From contig NZ_JARWAM010000003.1 in NCBI RefSeq assembly GCF_031451695.1, forward strand, positions 248,001 to 312,000: a stretch of 64,000 nucleotides of DNA, read 5' to 3'. A model generated the notes under the pieces. The model had not been told where the DNA came from. It saw only the letters and a list, made by a program, of their open reading frames with translations, and ran no database searches. The DNA comes from Franzmannia qiaohouensis (lineage in GTDB: Bacteria > Pseudomonadota > Gammaproteobacteria > Pseudomonadales > Halomonadaceae). Of this stretch, positions 8,427 through 17,462 are shown piece by piece. Each line of letters starts with the position of its first letter. Positions within the stretch are counted from its first letter, which is position 1. A program made the position numbers and the translations under genes.

Positions 8427-8998
8427 CAATCCAGCAGACAGCGGCGCATGAAGGCCCAGTCGAAGGCCGGTCCCGGGTCGCTCTTGCGCAGCGGGGCGAT
8501 CCGCGCATGGCCGGTGATGCGGCCCGGCGTAAGCGCCGGATAGTGCTCGCATAGGGCCGTGATGATCCGCGCCAGGACACGATACTGGGCCTCGCGGTAG
8601 GCCGACACCTCATCGCCCTCGAGCTCGATGCCGATACTGAAGTCGTTGAGCTCGACCCGCTCGCAGCGACGCTGAGGATCGAACCAGCGTGAGCGGCCAG
8701 CGTGCCAGGCGCGCTCGTCGAAGGGCACGAACTGCACGCACTCGCCGTCGCGGCGGATCAGCAGGTGCGCCGAGACTCGCAGGCCGGCAATACCGGCAAA
8801 ATAGGGATGCGCCGCGGGATCGAGGCGATTGGTGAATAGCCGCTCGATATCGCCGCCGCCGAACTCTCCCGGCGGCAGGCTGATCGAGTGCAGCACCAGC
8901 GCCGAGACCTCCCCAGCGGGGCGCGCATTGCGATTGGGCGAAGGCAGGCGTCGGGCGGCGTCGAGCCAGCCCTCGCGAATGTCGGCAGCTCGCGTCAC
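8420..8998 (-). CDS. ampD: 1,6-anhydro-N-acetylmuramyl-L-alanine amidase AmpD
   Basis: AmpD is a cytoplasmic zinc amidase that removes the peptide from 1,6-anhydro-MurNAc during cell-wall recycling, which in many species keeps AmpR-controlled beta-lactamase silent. The protein is 192 residues. The expected zinc ligands are His37 (LVLHSISLPPGEFGG), His164 and Asp174 (ITGHARIAPLRKSDPGP), with the spacing of E. coli AmpD. No signal peptide is seen, which fits the cytoplasmic enzyme. It is divergent from nadC, as in many gammaproteobacteria. No ampE is adjacent. Confidence 0.95.
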   Translation of the reverse strand: MTRAADIREGWLDAARRLPSPNRNARPAGEVSALVLHSISLPPGEFGGGDIERLFTNRLDPAAHPYFAGIAGLRVSAHLLIRRDGECVQFVPFDERAWHAGRSRWFDPQRRCERVELNDFSIGIELEGDEVSAYREAQYRVLARIITALCEHYPALTPGRITGHARIAPLRKSDPGPAFDWAFMRRCLLDCM

Positions 8999-9085
8999 GG
9001 CTGATTCCTATGGCTGAATTGCCTATACTGACGGGCATTGTCGCACACCCCGACCTCCCACGTTCACCCTGCATCAAGGCCTGTC

Positions 9086-9940
9086 ATGCACTATCAGCAA
9101 GCCCTCGCCGAAGAGATCCGCCAAGCCGCCGCCCGGCTGCTCGCCGAAGACGTCGGCCCGGGCGACATCACCGCCCAGTTGATTCCCGCCAACCAGTGGG
9201 CCAAGGCCAGCGTGATCAGCCGCGAAGACGCCGTGCTGTGCGGTGTGGCCTGGGCCGACGAGGTGTTCCGCCGCCTCGACGCCAAGGTCAGCCTGAAGTG
9301 GTTGGCCGCCGACGGCGATCGCCTCAGCGCCGGCCAGCCATTTCTCGAGCTGGAGGGGCCGGCGCGCAGCCTGCTCACCGGCGAACGCGCCGCGCTCAAC
9401 CTGCTGCAGACGCTGTCGGCCACTGCCACCCGCACCCGCCACTACGTCGACCTGCTCGAGGGCACCGGCGTGCGCCTGCTCGACACCCGCAAGACGCTGC
9501 CCAACCTGCGCCTGGCGCAGAAGTACGCGGTGACCTGCGGCGGTGGCCACAATCATCGCATCGGCCTGTACGACGCCTTCCTGATCAAGGAGAACCATAT
9601 CGCCGCCTGCGGCGGGATCGCCGCGGCGGTCAGGGAGGCCCGCGATATCGCCCGCGAGCTACCAGTGGAAGTCGAGGTCGAGACCTTCGATGAGCTCGAC
9701 CAGGCGCTGGACGCCGGCGCCGACGTGATCATGCTCGACAACTTCACCCTGGAGGCAATGCGCGAGGCAGTCGCACGCACCGCAGGGCGGGCCACCCTGG
9801 AGGCCTCGGGCAACGTCGATGAGACCACCCTGCGCGCCATCGCCGAGACCGGCGTCGACTGCATCTCCAGCGGCGCCTTGACCAAGGACGTCAAGGCCAT
9901 CGACCTGTCGATGCGTATTCTCGAGACCCGGACCGCCTGA
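9086..9940 (+). CDS. nadC: Nicotinate-nucleotide pyrophosphorylase (quinolinate phosphoribosyltransferase)
   Basis: NadC converts quinolinate and PRPP to nicotinate mononucleotide in de novo NAD synthesis. From the ATG at 9086 the protein is 284 residues. An N-terminal segment EDVGPGDITAQLIP, the phosphoribosyl-binding motif LLDTRKTLPNLRLAQKYAV, GGGHNHRIGLYDAFLIKENH and the C-terminal ISSGALTKDV are all family hallmarks. A TTG at 9038 would add 16 residues that look unlike the family, so I rejected it. A TATACT on the plus strand at 9024-9029 may be its -10 box. trmO follows after 1 bp. nadA, for the preceding step, is at about 29 kb. Confidence 0.95.
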   Translation: MHYQQALAEEIRQAAARLLAEDVGPGDITAQLIPANQWAKASVISREDAVLCGVAWADEVFRRLDAKVSLKWLAADGDRLSAGQPFLELEGPARSLLTGERAALNLLQTLSATATRTRHYVDLLEGTGVRLLDTRKTLPNLRLAQKYAVTCGGGHNHRIGLYDAFLIKENHIAACGGIAAAVREARDIARELPVEVEVETFDELDQALDAGADVIMLDNFTLEAMREAVARTAGRATLEASGNVDETTLRAIAETGVDCISSGALTKDVKAIDLSMRILETRTA

Positions 9941-9941
9941 G

Positions 9942-10661
9942 GTGGGACCGGCGAGTTTCATCCTCGAGGCCATCGGCCATATCGAAAGTGACTTCCGCGA
10001 CAAGTTCGGCGTGCCCCGCCAGCCGGGGCTGGCTCCCGCCGCCCGCGCCCGGCTGGTACTTCACGGCGACTACGCCGACCCGCTGGCGGTACGCGGCCTG
10101 GATGGCTGCAGCCATGTGTGGCTGACCTTCATCTTCCACCACAGCCCCGAGCGCTGGACGCCGCTGGTGCGCCCGCCGCGGCTGGGCGGCAATGCCAAGC
10201 TCGGCGTCTTCGCCACCCGCAGCACCCACCGCCCCAATCGCCTGGGGCTGTCGCTGGCCACCCTCGGTGCCATCGACACCCGCCACGGCGTGGCCCTCGA
10301 GCTGCACGGCTGCGACCTGGTCGACGGTACCCCGGTGCTGGATATCAAGCCCTACTTGCCCTGGGCAGAGGCGCTGCCCGACGCCCGGGCCGGCATGGCC
10401 CCGGACGCCCCGCCACGCTATGCGGTGCGCTTCTGCCAGGATGCCGTGGATACCCTCGAGCAGCGCAGCGACAGTGGTTCGCTACGCGCCCTGATCGAGC
10501 AGGTGCTGGCCCAGGACCCGCGCCCCGCCTACCACCGCAAAACGGGTGACGCCGAGCGTATCTACGGCGTGCGGCTCAGGGATGTTGACGTGCGCTTTCG
10601 GGTGGAGCATGACGGCGAGCCAACATGGATGCACGTGATAGAGCTGGTGACTCTCGGCTAA
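9942..10661 (+). CDS. trmO: tRNA (N6-threonylcarbamoyladenosine(37)-N6)-methyltransferase TrmO
   Basis: TrmO (formerly YaeB/TsaA) methylates t6A37 to m6t6A37 in tRNA-Thr. The 239-residue protein starts at a GTG one base after the nadC stop, so translation is probably coupled. The N-terminal IGHIESDFRDKFGVPRQPGL and the motif GVFATRSTHRPNRLGLS are diagnostic, followed by the DLVDGTPVLDIKPYLPWAE segment and the C-terminal extension typical of proteobacterial TrmO. It acts on the same modification as TsaB, encoded 8 kb away, although the two genes are not linked transcriptionally. Confidence 0.93.
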   Translation: MGPASFILEAIGHIESDFRDKFGVPRQPGLAPAARARLVLHGDYADPLAVRGLDGCSHVWLTFIFHHSPERWTPLVRPPRLGGNAKLGVFATRSTHRPNRLGLSLATLGAIDTRHGVALELHGCDLVDGTPVLDIKPYLPWAEALPDARAGMAPDAPPRYAVRFCQDAVDTLEQRSDSGSLRALIEQVLAQDPRPAYHRKTGDAERIYGVRLRDVDVRFRVEHDGEPTWMHVIELVTLG

Positions 10662-10689
10662 CGGGCCAGACTGGAGTGACCGGTTACAG

Positions 10690-11553
10690 TTACGAAATGA
10701 GCCTATCCGTATAGCTGTCAGTCACCTTCTGGTACTGGCTGGGCGAGGCACCGATATGGCGGCGAAAGAAGCGCGTGAAGTGGCCCTGTTCAGAGAACCC
10801 CAGGGACTCCGACAGATTGCCCAGAGTGCCGGAGCGATTGTCGGACAGACAACGAAACGCCATCTGCATCTTACCGATATTGGCGAACATCTGCGGCGTC
10901 ATGCCGGTGTTCTTCTTGAACAGGGTAAAGAAGTGCGCCCGGGAAAGGCCGCACTGCCGCGCGATGCCTTCCATGTCCAGTTCACCCTGTGGATGGTTGA
11001 GAATGAACTGGCTCGCCTGGCGAATGCGAGCATCATAGAAGTCGCTGGCGACACCCACTCGTAACTTGGCCAAGTGGCGCCAGTCGGAATGTTTCTCGGT
11101 GATCCCGATCAGCAAATCGAAAAGCAGCTCTGCCAGCCTGTCCTGAGGCACAAACCCGAAAGAGAACATGGCATCGATCAGCAAGTCCGCATGATCCCGC
11201 ATGCGGGGCGTAAGTTCGATGCAGGGGCTGGGGAAGAAGTCGGGGCGACCACTCAGTGCCATTCCACGCTGCAAGGCCGCCAACCAGCTTGGCTCGATGT
11301 AGAGGGCCAGGATCAGAGTGTCGGCGGCACCGCTCTGGTGATCGTAGAAGTGCGGCTCCCAGGCGTTGATGAGCACCGCCGTCCTGTCGGTTAGCGGCAG
11401 CCGGCGATCACGTACCGAGAAGTACGTATCCTCCCCGGAAACCTTAAGCAGTACATGGCATTCGGAATGGGCGTGGGGCACCAGCGACTCATCCATGTCC
11501 AGCAGGGCAACGCGACCAAACTCGCCATGCAAGATGCGGTGGGCACTCGACAT
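10690..11553 (-). CDS. AraC-family transcriptional regulator, probable activator of the furoate operon
   Basis: A 287-residue protein with an N-terminal cupin-like sensing part (about 1-130, with HAHSECHVLL) and a C-terminal AraC DNA-binding domain of two helix-turn-helix motifs (about 185-285; MEGIARQCGLSRAHFFTLFKK and SLGFSEQGHFTRFFRRHIG). I placed the start at 11553, where GAGGAC precedes the ATG by 6 nt; an ATG at 11583 is possible but lacks a ribosome site. It is the last gene of the catabolic block and reads in the same direction. An AraC regulator also accompanies furoate genes in Pseudomonas putida Fu1, which supports the role. The effector is unknown and inferred to be 2-furoate or furoyl-CoA. 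Confidence 0.8.
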   Translation of the reverse strand: MSSAHRILHGEFGRVALLDMDESLVPHAHSECHVLLKVSGEDTYFSVRDRRLPLTDRTAVLINAWEPHFYDHQSGAADTLILALYIEPSWLAALQRGMALSGRPDFFPSPCIELTPRMRDHADLLIDAMFSFGFVPQDRLAELLFDLLIGITEKHSDWRHLAKLRVGVASDFYDARIRQASQFILNHPQGELDMEGIARQCGLSRAHFFTLFKKNTGMTPQMFANIGKMQMAFRCLSDNRSGTLGNLSESLGFSEQGHFTRFFRRHIGASPSQYQKVTDSYTDRLIS

Positions 11554-11657
11554 GACGTCCTCGTCAGTGGAAGTGTAAGGCATGCTGATACAAGCCAGCG
11601 TACCATCTCTTACTCGCGCACCGGCCACAGCCAGACCAAAGTCGCATGGCAACCCAC

Positions 11658-12254
11658 TCAGCGGCCATTATGCCTTCCCCAGGCAAGATCTAATGGCCGG
11701 TCCACATCCTGCACGACGCCCGGGTCCTGAACCTCGATCTCGATACAGGCATCCCGATGCCGCCGCACCACGCTGCGAGCTCCCTCGTCGTCGGTCAGCT
11801 ACTCGAGCGAGCCCCAGAAACACCGGCCGAACAGCACCGGGTGACCACCCTGCCCTCGATAGAAGAGACGCACAATCGTTCGATCACTAGCCCTTGAGCA
11901 CAATAGAGCAAAGGTGTCCGCGCTCAACCAAGGCATATCGCCCAGCATCACCGCCACCACAATGGCTTGGCTCTCGGTACTCAGAGCTCGGATGCCGTCG
12001 GCGAGGCTGGCCCCCATGCCTTGTTCTGCCGTCACGGCAACGATAGTGCCGCTATCCCTGGCGATGCCCAGATGGACGGGATCGTCCTCGATGGCCAGCA
12101 CTACTCGAATCTCGTCGAAATGTGGCCGGAGACTCGCCAGCGTGGCGGCCAGGAGCGGCCCCTGCTGTGGCAGGTGCGCCAAGCGCTTGTCGTTGCCGAA
12201 GCGGCGCGCCCGACCGGCTGCCAATACTAGGGCAACGACGGCGTCAGAGGACAT
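11658..12254 (-). pseudogene. MocA/MobA-like molybdenum cofactor cytidylyltransferase, interrupted by an in-frame TAG
   Basis: Intact relatives transfer CMP (or GMP) to molybdopterin, making the dinucleotide cofactor used by xanthine oxidase-family enzymes. The N-terminus VALVLAAGRARRFGNDKRL is the nucleotidyltransferase signature and MLGDMPWLSADTF the metal-binding region. Translation stops at TAG (11801-11799) after GQGGHPVLFG. Past it the same frame continues 46 more codons (LTDDEGARSVVRRHRD, then IEVQDPGVVQDVDRPLDLAW) to TGA at 11658, exactly the missing C-terminal part of the family. Read through, the product would be 198 residues, the normal length. The most likely ancestor of the TAG is CAG (Gln). 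The start at 12254 overlaps xdhC and has GGAAAAG upstream. Sequencing error is possible. Confidence 0.8.
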
Positions 12255-13224
12255 CTCGGGCTTTTCCATGGTAGACCCGCACGATATCGGCCACCACGGC
12301 CAGGGCAATCTCGGTCGGGGTCTTACTGCCTAGGTCGAGGCCGATCGGCATGTGGATGCGATCGATATCGGCCTGGGACAGCCCACCGGAACGCAGCAGC
12401 CGTGTGGCGCGGGCATCCGAGGTCCGGCGCGAGCCCATCACACCGATATAGAAGGCCTCGGTACGCACTGCCTCGATCATGGCCAGATCGTCGATGCGCG
12501 GATCGTGGGTCAAGGCCACTACCGCGGTTGCCGCATGGCAGCCCCCGGCGGCGATGAAGGCCGATGGCAACTGCGGCACCACCGTCACCCCGTCGATACA
12601 GAGCCCTTTTCGCATCTCCGGGCGAGGGTCACAGACGATCACCTCGTGGCCCAACGCCTGGGCGAAGCGAGCACAGGCCTCAGCCACCGGCGAGAGGCCG
12701 GCCAGCAGCAGGCGCAGCACGGGGCCGATACGGATTTCGACGGACGCAGGCCTGCGCACCACGCATGGCCCCTCGGCAACGTCATCATCGCGAGCCTGAA
12801 AGGCACTGGCACCGGCCTCAACATCGACTCGTCGCACCAGTCGGCGCTGCCCCTGCAGGGCCTGGTACAGCGCCTCGAGGTGCGCCAGCCAGGTGGCGTC
12901 GGGGGCACGGTGCTCGATCAGCACCTCGAGCACACCGCCGCAGGGCAGGGCGAGACGGTGGCTCTCCTCGCGACTTTCACCATAGCTACGCAGGGTCACC
13001 GACCGGTCGAAGTAGCCGGCGACAACTTCCTCGAGGAAGGCCTCCTCGACACAGCCGCCGGATAACGAGCCGACATGGTGACCATCGCGCCGGGCAACGA
13101 GCATTGCGCCCGGCGCCCGGGGTGACGAGCCGTAGGTCGCCAGCACCGTGCACAGCCAGATCGGGTGCCCCTCACGAACCCAGGCCAATGCCTGGGTGAT
13201 CACTTGATGATCGAGGTCACGCAT
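12244..13224 (-). CDS. XdhC-family protein, maturation factor for molybdenum hydroxylase
   Basis: XdhC-type proteins bind the molybdenum cofactor, help its sulfuration and insert it into xanthine oxidase-family enzymes. The 326-residue protein has the N-terminal XdhC/CoxI motif (LATYGSSPRAPGAMLVARRDG, followed by GSLSGGCVE) and a C-terminal Rossmann-like domain (from about 170) with VVALTHDPRIDD and IGVMGSRRTSDAR. It lies between the transporter gene and the mocA-like gene and overlaps the latter by 11 bp. Its place in the operon fits service to HmfABC. Confidence 0.88.
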   Translation of the reverse strand: MRDLDHQVITQALAWVREGHPIWLCTVLATYGSSPRAPGAMLVARRDGHHVGSLSGGCVEEAFLEEVVAGYFDRSVTLRSYGESREESHRLALPCGGVLEVLIEHRAPDATWLAHLEALYQALQGQRRLVRRVDVEAGASAFQARDDDVAEGPCVVRRPASVEIRIGPVLRLLLAGLSPVAEACARFAQALGHEVIVCDPRPEMRKGLCIDGVTVVPQLPSAFIAAGGCHAATAVVALTHDPRIDDLAMIEAVRTEAFYIGVMGSRRTSDARATRLLRSGGLSQADIDRIHMPIGLDLGSKTPTEIALAVVADIVRVYHGKARDVL

Positions 13225-13263
13225 CGCTCCGCCCTCTCATGGCCACCGGTGGTTCAGCCGCGT

Positions 13264-14541
13264 TCAATCGGCCACCCGGGTCGTCTCGGTGTCGGGATCC
13301 AGTGTCTTCTCGCCCAACAGCAGGGAGATGGCAATGCCGCATACCAGCGCCCAGAACGGCGAGCTGATGCCCAACAGACTGATATTGCTCATCGCCACCA
13401 CCAGAGCCACGAAGGCACCAACCTGGTGGCCGCGGTGGCTCGAAAAGGCATGCTGGAAGGCGGCCAGCAATACCCCGATCATCGCGAGGCCGGCCACGCT
13501 GCCTATGAGGGCACTGGGCAGAGCCAGGATGAAGGGTACCGCCGCACCGGCAAAGAGCCCGAAGGCACAGAACAGCACGCCATTGACCAGGGTGGCACCA
13601 TAGCGGGTGCTCTTGTCGTCACCGGCCTGCTCCGAGGAGCAAATGGCCGTCATCGGACCAGCGATATTGGCGTTGTGGCCGCCGAGGAGGCCGGCGAGCA
13701 TGCCACCGATGCCGCTAATGATGGTCATGGCATTGACCGGGGGACGGTACTCCTCGGCCAGCAGTACCCCGGTGGCCTGGGCGTTCTCGGCCCCGATCAC
13801 CAGCGCCGCCAGCGGCACGGAGATGGCCAGGAAGGCACCCAGGGTGAAGCTCGGCGCGGTGAACTGAGGTGCCACGAAGGCGATGTCCACCTCGGCGGGC
13901 TGAACGGCCCCCATGGCGAAGGCCACGATGAGCCCAACCACCGCGGCCACCAGTACCGGCGGCACCGACTTGACGAAGCGTGAGCTGAGGAAGAAGGCCA
14001 CCACCGCCGTGCCGGCGATCCAGGGTGCGGCCCCCACCGCATTCACCGCCCCGATGCCGAAGCGGATCAAGGCGCCCGCGATCATCGCCATGACGATCGG
14101 CATCGGTAGCCAGCGCATGATCCGCCCGACCACCCCGCTAATGCCCAGCGCCAGTACGATCGCCCCACTCATGATGAAGGCGCCGACCGCCTCGTTGAAG
14201 GGAATCGTCGCCAGGGCGGTGATCATGATCGCCGCCCCGGGAATCGAATAGGCGCCGGTAATCGGCTGACGATAGCGCAACGCCATGAATAGACTAATCA
14301 GGCCACCGAGAAAATAGATGGCAAACAGCCAAGCCACGGTCTGGCCATTGCTCAGGTTGCCGGCCTCGGCGGCACTGATCACGATCAGCGCCGGCCCCGA
14401 GCAACCGAACAGCGCTGCGACGGTGCCTGCACTGATCGACTTGGCCGTGAAGACCCGAGTCAGGTCCTTGAGCAGCGGACGCTTGGCGTCCAGGGCTGCA
14501 CCTGGCGTGGGGCTGACCCCGTTGCTGTCGTGTGCTTGCAT
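13264..14541 (-). CDS. BenE-family (benzoate/H+ symporter-like) permease, probable furoate importer
   Basis: An integral inner-membrane protein of 425 residues with roughly 11-12 hydrophobic segments. Family features include the early FTAKSISAGTVAALFGCSGP segment, TGAYSIPGAAIM and the GGHNANIAGPMTAICSS loop, which place it with BenE-type aromatic acid transporters of the nucleobase transporter superfamily. The start at 14541 has GGAGAG eight bases upstream; a longer frame to 14586 lacks such support. It sits between hmfE and xdhC with short gaps (41 and 39 bp). From context its substrate is probably 2-furoate, a small aromatic carboxylate; that is inference. Confidence 0.8.
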   Translation of the reverse strand: MQAHDSNGVSPTPGAALDAKRPLLKDLTRVFTAKSISAGTVAALFGCSGPALIVISAAEAGNLSNGQTVAWLFAIYFLGGLISLFMALRYRQPITGAYSIPGAAIMITALATIPFNEAVGAFIMSGAIVLALGISGVVGRIMRWLPMPIVMAMIAGALIRFGIGAVNAVGAAPWIAGTAVVAFFLSSRFVKSVPPVLVAAVVGLIVAFAMGAVQPAEVDIAFVAPQFTAPSFTLGAFLAISVPLAALVIGAENAQATGVLLAEEYRPPVNAMTIISGIGGMLAGLLGGHNANIAGPMTAICSSEQAGDDKSTRYGATLVNGVLFCAFGLFAGAAVPFILALPSALIGSVAGLAMIGVLLAAFQHAFSSHRGHQVGAFVALVVAMSNISLLGISSPFWALVCGIAISLLLGEKTLDPDTETTRVAD

Positions 14542-14582
14542 GATATCTCTCCAGGGGTTGTTGTTATGCAATGGGGTACGGG

Positions 14583-15386
14583 TCATTCACCGGTGAAGAC
14601 GGCCCGGCGCTTGCCATGGAAGGCTTCGACACCCTCGCGGAAGTCGCTGGAGGTGCGCAGCCGGCTGTAGCAGTGACCTTCCATCTCGATGGCCACCGAC
14701 AGCGTTGCATCCTCGTTGTCGTTGATCAGGCGCTTGGCGGTGCGCTGGGCAAGCGGCGAGAAGCCGCGCAGCTCATCCACCAGCGCCTGGGTAGCGCTCT
14801 CCAACTGATCATCGGGCACGCACTCGGTGGCGATACCCCACGCCAGTGCCTGGGCACCGCCGATGCGCTTGGCGCGCATCACCATGTGCTTGGTCCGGGC
14901 GATGCCGATGATCTTTTGCAGTCGGGCCGAGCCCCCGGAACCCGGGATCTGCCCCAGTTTCTGCTCCGGCAGGGCATAGAGGGTCGTCTCGGAGGCGATG
15001 CGGAAATCGCAGGCCAGCGACAGCTCGAAGCCGACGCCGAAGGTGTAGCCACGGTTGGCGGCGATCACCGGCTTCGAGCAGCGCGCCGGGGCGGCCACGT
15101 TGTCGGCGAGTTTCGAGACATGCTCGGGCGAGGCCTCGAGGAACCCCTTGATGTCGCCACCACTGGAGAAGTGTTCGCCCTCGGCGCGCAGCACGATGAC
15201 CCGCACGCCGTCATGGGCGTCCAGTGCCTCGAACACGCGACGCAGCTCGTCGCGCTGGGGCATCGAGATCACGTTGAGCGGTGGACGGCCGAGGATGATG
15301 TCGGCGCGCTCGGCCTCGGCATCGACCTGGACCCTGAAGCCGTCGAAGTCGCTGGCCAGGATGGTGTTCACGTCGGTAGTAGTCAT
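14583..15386 (-). CDS. hmfE: Enoyl-CoA hydratase/isomerase family protein, probable 2-oxoglutaryl-CoA hydrolase HmfE
   Basis: A crotonase-fold protein of 267 residues. The oxyanion-hole segments are seen as HFSSGGDIKGFLE (near 65-77) and GYTFGVGFELSLACDFRIA (near 105-123), followed by LPEQKLGQIPGSGGSARL. The sequence resembles the enzyme that ends 2-furoate degradation in Cupriavidus basilensis by hydrolysing the ring-opened CoA ester to 2-oxoglutarate. The ATG at 15386 is preceded by AAGGAA, and the longer frame upstream overlaps hmfD and is not credible. General enoyl-CoA hydratase activity cannot be excluded from sequence alone, but the A-B-C-D-E gene order supports HmfE. Confidence 0.72.
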   Translation of the reverse strand: MTTTDVNTILASDFDGFRVQVDAEAERADIILGRPPLNVISMPQRDELRRVFEALDAHDGVRVIVLRAEGEHFSSGGDIKGFLEASPEHVSKLADNVAAPARCSKPVIAANRGYTFGVGFELSLACDFRIASETTLYALPEQKLGQIPGSGGSARLQKIIGIARTKHMVMRAKRIGGAQALAWGIATECVPDDQLESATQALVDELRGFSPLAQRTAKRLINDNEDATLSVAIEMEGHCYSRLRTSSDFREGVEAFHGKRRAVFTGE

Positions 15387-15412
15387 GTCTTGGTTCCTTG
15401 TCGGTTTGCTGG

Positions 15413-16942
15413 TCAGTGGGGTTGTACGCTGGGGGTATCCTGTTCGCGCAGTACGCGGCGCAGGATCTTGCCCACGGGGGACTTGGGAATCTCGTCGACG
15501 AAGACGTAGCGCCGCGGGCGCTTGAAGCGGGCCAGGCCACAATCGACGCAGTGCCGGTCGAGTTCGCCCTCATCTATGGCCTGTCGGGCCTTGACGAAGG
15601 CGGTGACCACCTCGCCCCACTGTTCGTCGGCCAGCCCCACCACCACGACCTCTTCCACCTGGGGGTGCACCGAGAGCACATTCTCGATCTCCACCGGGCT
15701 GACGTTCTCGCCGCCGGTGATGATCAGGTCATCGACCCGCCCCGTGACGAACAGGTCGCCGTCGGCGTCGAAGTAGCCGGTGTCGCTGGTGAAGTACCAG
15801 CCCTCCTTGAGCGCCTTGCGGTCGGCATCGGGGCGGTGCCAGTAGCCCTGGAAGGCCTCGTCGCCGGCCATGTCGGCGATGATCTCGCCCTCTTCCCCCA
15901 CGCCCAGGATCGCGTCCGGCGACTCGGCGCCCACCCTGACCACCCGGATGCGCTGGTTGAGCGACGGCCGCCCCGACGACCCCGGCTTGTCACTGGCCCG
16001 TTGGTCGATGGTGAAGGTATAGATCTCGGAGCTGCCGTAGTGGTTGACGAACAGGCTGGGCTGGAAGGCCTCCTGAACCCGTGCCATCAGCCCCGCACTC
16101 ATCGGCGCGCCGGCGAAGCCCAGCTTGTCGACGCTGACCACCCGTGACGGTGAGAACCCGGGATGCTCGATGAGCATGTGGTAGAGGGTCGGCACCAGAT
16201 AGAGGTTCGTGACGCCCTCACGTTCGATGGCGTCGAGCGTCGCCGCGGGATCGAACTTCGGCACGCAGACGAAGTGGCCGTCGATCAGTGCCATCGACAG
16301 CAGCGAGCGCACGCCCATGGTGTGATAGAGCGGCATCACGCCGAGGGTGCACTCGTCGTGGCGATAGAGGTTCTGGGCCACATGGGCCAGCGCTGCGGCA
16401 CGCTCGGCACGATGCAGGCGTGGCACGCCCTTGGGCTTGCCACTGGTGCCCGAGGTGTAGAGCATCAGCGAGACATCCTCGGCATCGGCACGCAATACCA
16501 GCTCACCGTCCACACCGAGCAGGGCGTCGAAGTCATGGGCACCGAGGTCCTCGACCCCTCCGGCAGTGATACGTGGCAGCCGCTGTGCCTCGGGACAGCC
16601 GTTCACCGCTTCGGCCACCGAAGCGTCATAGGCGAGAGCCTTGACCTCGGCATCCTCGATGCAGTAACTCAGATCCCGGGCCGTGGATCGCCAGTTGAGG
16701 GGGGTGACCACGATCCCGGCGAATTGGCAGGCCCAGTGCAGGGTCGCCATCTGCCAGCGGTTCTGCATCACCACCAGCAGACGGTCCCCCTTGGCCAGGC
16801 CCATCGCTTCGAGGCTCCTGGCCACGCTCTGGATATCGGCGAACCATTCGGCATAGGTCTTGCGTAGCTCGCCATCGGAAATGGCGATCGCCCGAGGGCG
16901 ACGCTCCACCGAGACGAGAAAACTGCGACCAAGATCAAACAT
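15413..16942 (-). CDS. hmfD: AMP-forming acyl-CoA ligase, probable 2-furoyl-CoA synthetase HmfD
   Basis: The enzyme would activate 2-furoate with ATP and CoA. The 509-residue protein has all ANL-superfamily motifs: the P-loop LMLYTSGTSGKPKGVP (about 163-178), NHYGSSEIY, GWYFTSDTGYFDADGDLFV, the hinge GRVDDLIITGGENVSPVEIE and the C-terminal catalytic lysine in PKSPVGKILRR. Its ATG overlaps the hmfC stop by 8 bp and is preceded by GGAGAACAACG, so it is co-translated with the dehydrogenase subunits. A benzoate-type ligase is the main alternative, but its coupling to a molybdenum dehydrogenase and HmfE favours furoate. Confidence 0.75.
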   Translation of the reverse strand: MFDLGRSFLVSVERRPRAIAISDGELRKTYAEWFADIQSVARSLEAMGLAKGDRLLVVMQNRWQMATLHWACQFAGIVVTPLNWRSTARDLSYCIEDAEVKALAYDASVAEAVNGCPEAQRLPRITAGGVEDLGAHDFDALLGVDGELVLRADAEDVSLMLYTSGTSGKPKGVPRLHRAERAAALAHVAQNLYRHDECTLGVMPLYHTMGVRSLLSMALIDGHFVCVPKFDPAATLDAIEREGVTNLYLVPTLYHMLIEHPGFSPSRVVSVDKLGFAGAPMSAGLMARVQEAFQPSLFVNHYGSSEIYTFTIDQRASDKPGSSGRPSLNQRIRVVRVGAESPDAILGVGEEGEIIADMAGDEAFQGYWHRPDADRKALKEGWYFTSDTGYFDADGDLFVTGRVDDLIITGGENVSPVEIENVLSVHPQVEEVVVVGLADEQWGEVVTAFVKARQAIDEGELDRHCVDCGLARFKRPRRYVFVDEIPKSPVGKILRRVLREQDTPSVQPH

Positions 16943-17462
16943 CGTTGTTCTCCTGTTGACTGTCAGGCACGGCCGCCTCGCGGTGCGTCCGGGCCACTTC
17001 GAGTACCGCCTGGACCATGCCGGTATAGCCGGTGCAACGGCACAGATGACCCGACAGCATGTCGCGCACCTGGGCCTCGCTGGGGTCGGCCACTCGGTCC
17101 AGGAACTCCTCGCAGGACATCAGAATGCCTGCGGTGCAGAAGCCGCACTGCAGGGCGTGATGACGCCGGAAAGCCTGTTGCAGATCGGAAAGGCCCTCCT
17201 CCCCTGCCAGCGACTCGACGGTGTCGAGCCGCCGACCCTCGGCCTGTACCGCGAGCATCAGGCAGCTGCGGCTGGCACGACCGTCGACACGCACCGTGCA
17301 GGCCCCGCACACGCCGTGCTCACAGCCCACGTGCGTGCCGGTGGCCCCCAGCTCGTGACGAAGGAAGTCACACAGCTGGGTACGGGGCTCGGCGTAGCCG
17401 CTGCGCTCGCGGCCATTGAGGGTCAGGGTCACACGAATGCGCTGGTCAGCCCTGGCGTGCAT
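16935..17462 (-). CDS. hmfC: 2Fe-2S subunit of molybdenum dehydrogenase, probable furoyl-CoA dehydrogenase HmfC
   Basis: This 175-residue subunit carries two [2Fe-2S] clusters that pass electrons from the molybdenum site to FAD. The plant-ferredoxin-type cluster is shown by GCEHGVCGACTVRVDG with a fourth Cys in RSCLML, and the second by LQCGFCTAGIL and CRCTGYTGM. I chose ATG 17462 because GAGGAG stands 8 nt upstream; the GTG at 17480 has no better site. The gene overlaps hmfB by 17 bp upstream and hmfD by 8 bp downstream, which indicates tight translational coupling. Confidence 0.85.
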   Translation of the reverse strand: MHARADQRIRVTLTLNGRERSGYAEPRTQLCDFLRHELGATGTHVGCEHGVCGACTVRVDGRASRSCLMLAVQAEGRRLDTVESLAGEEGLSDLQQAFRRHHALQCGFCTAGILMSCEEFLDRVADPSEAQVRDMLSGHLCRCTGYTGMVQAVLEVARTHREAAVPDSQQENNDV

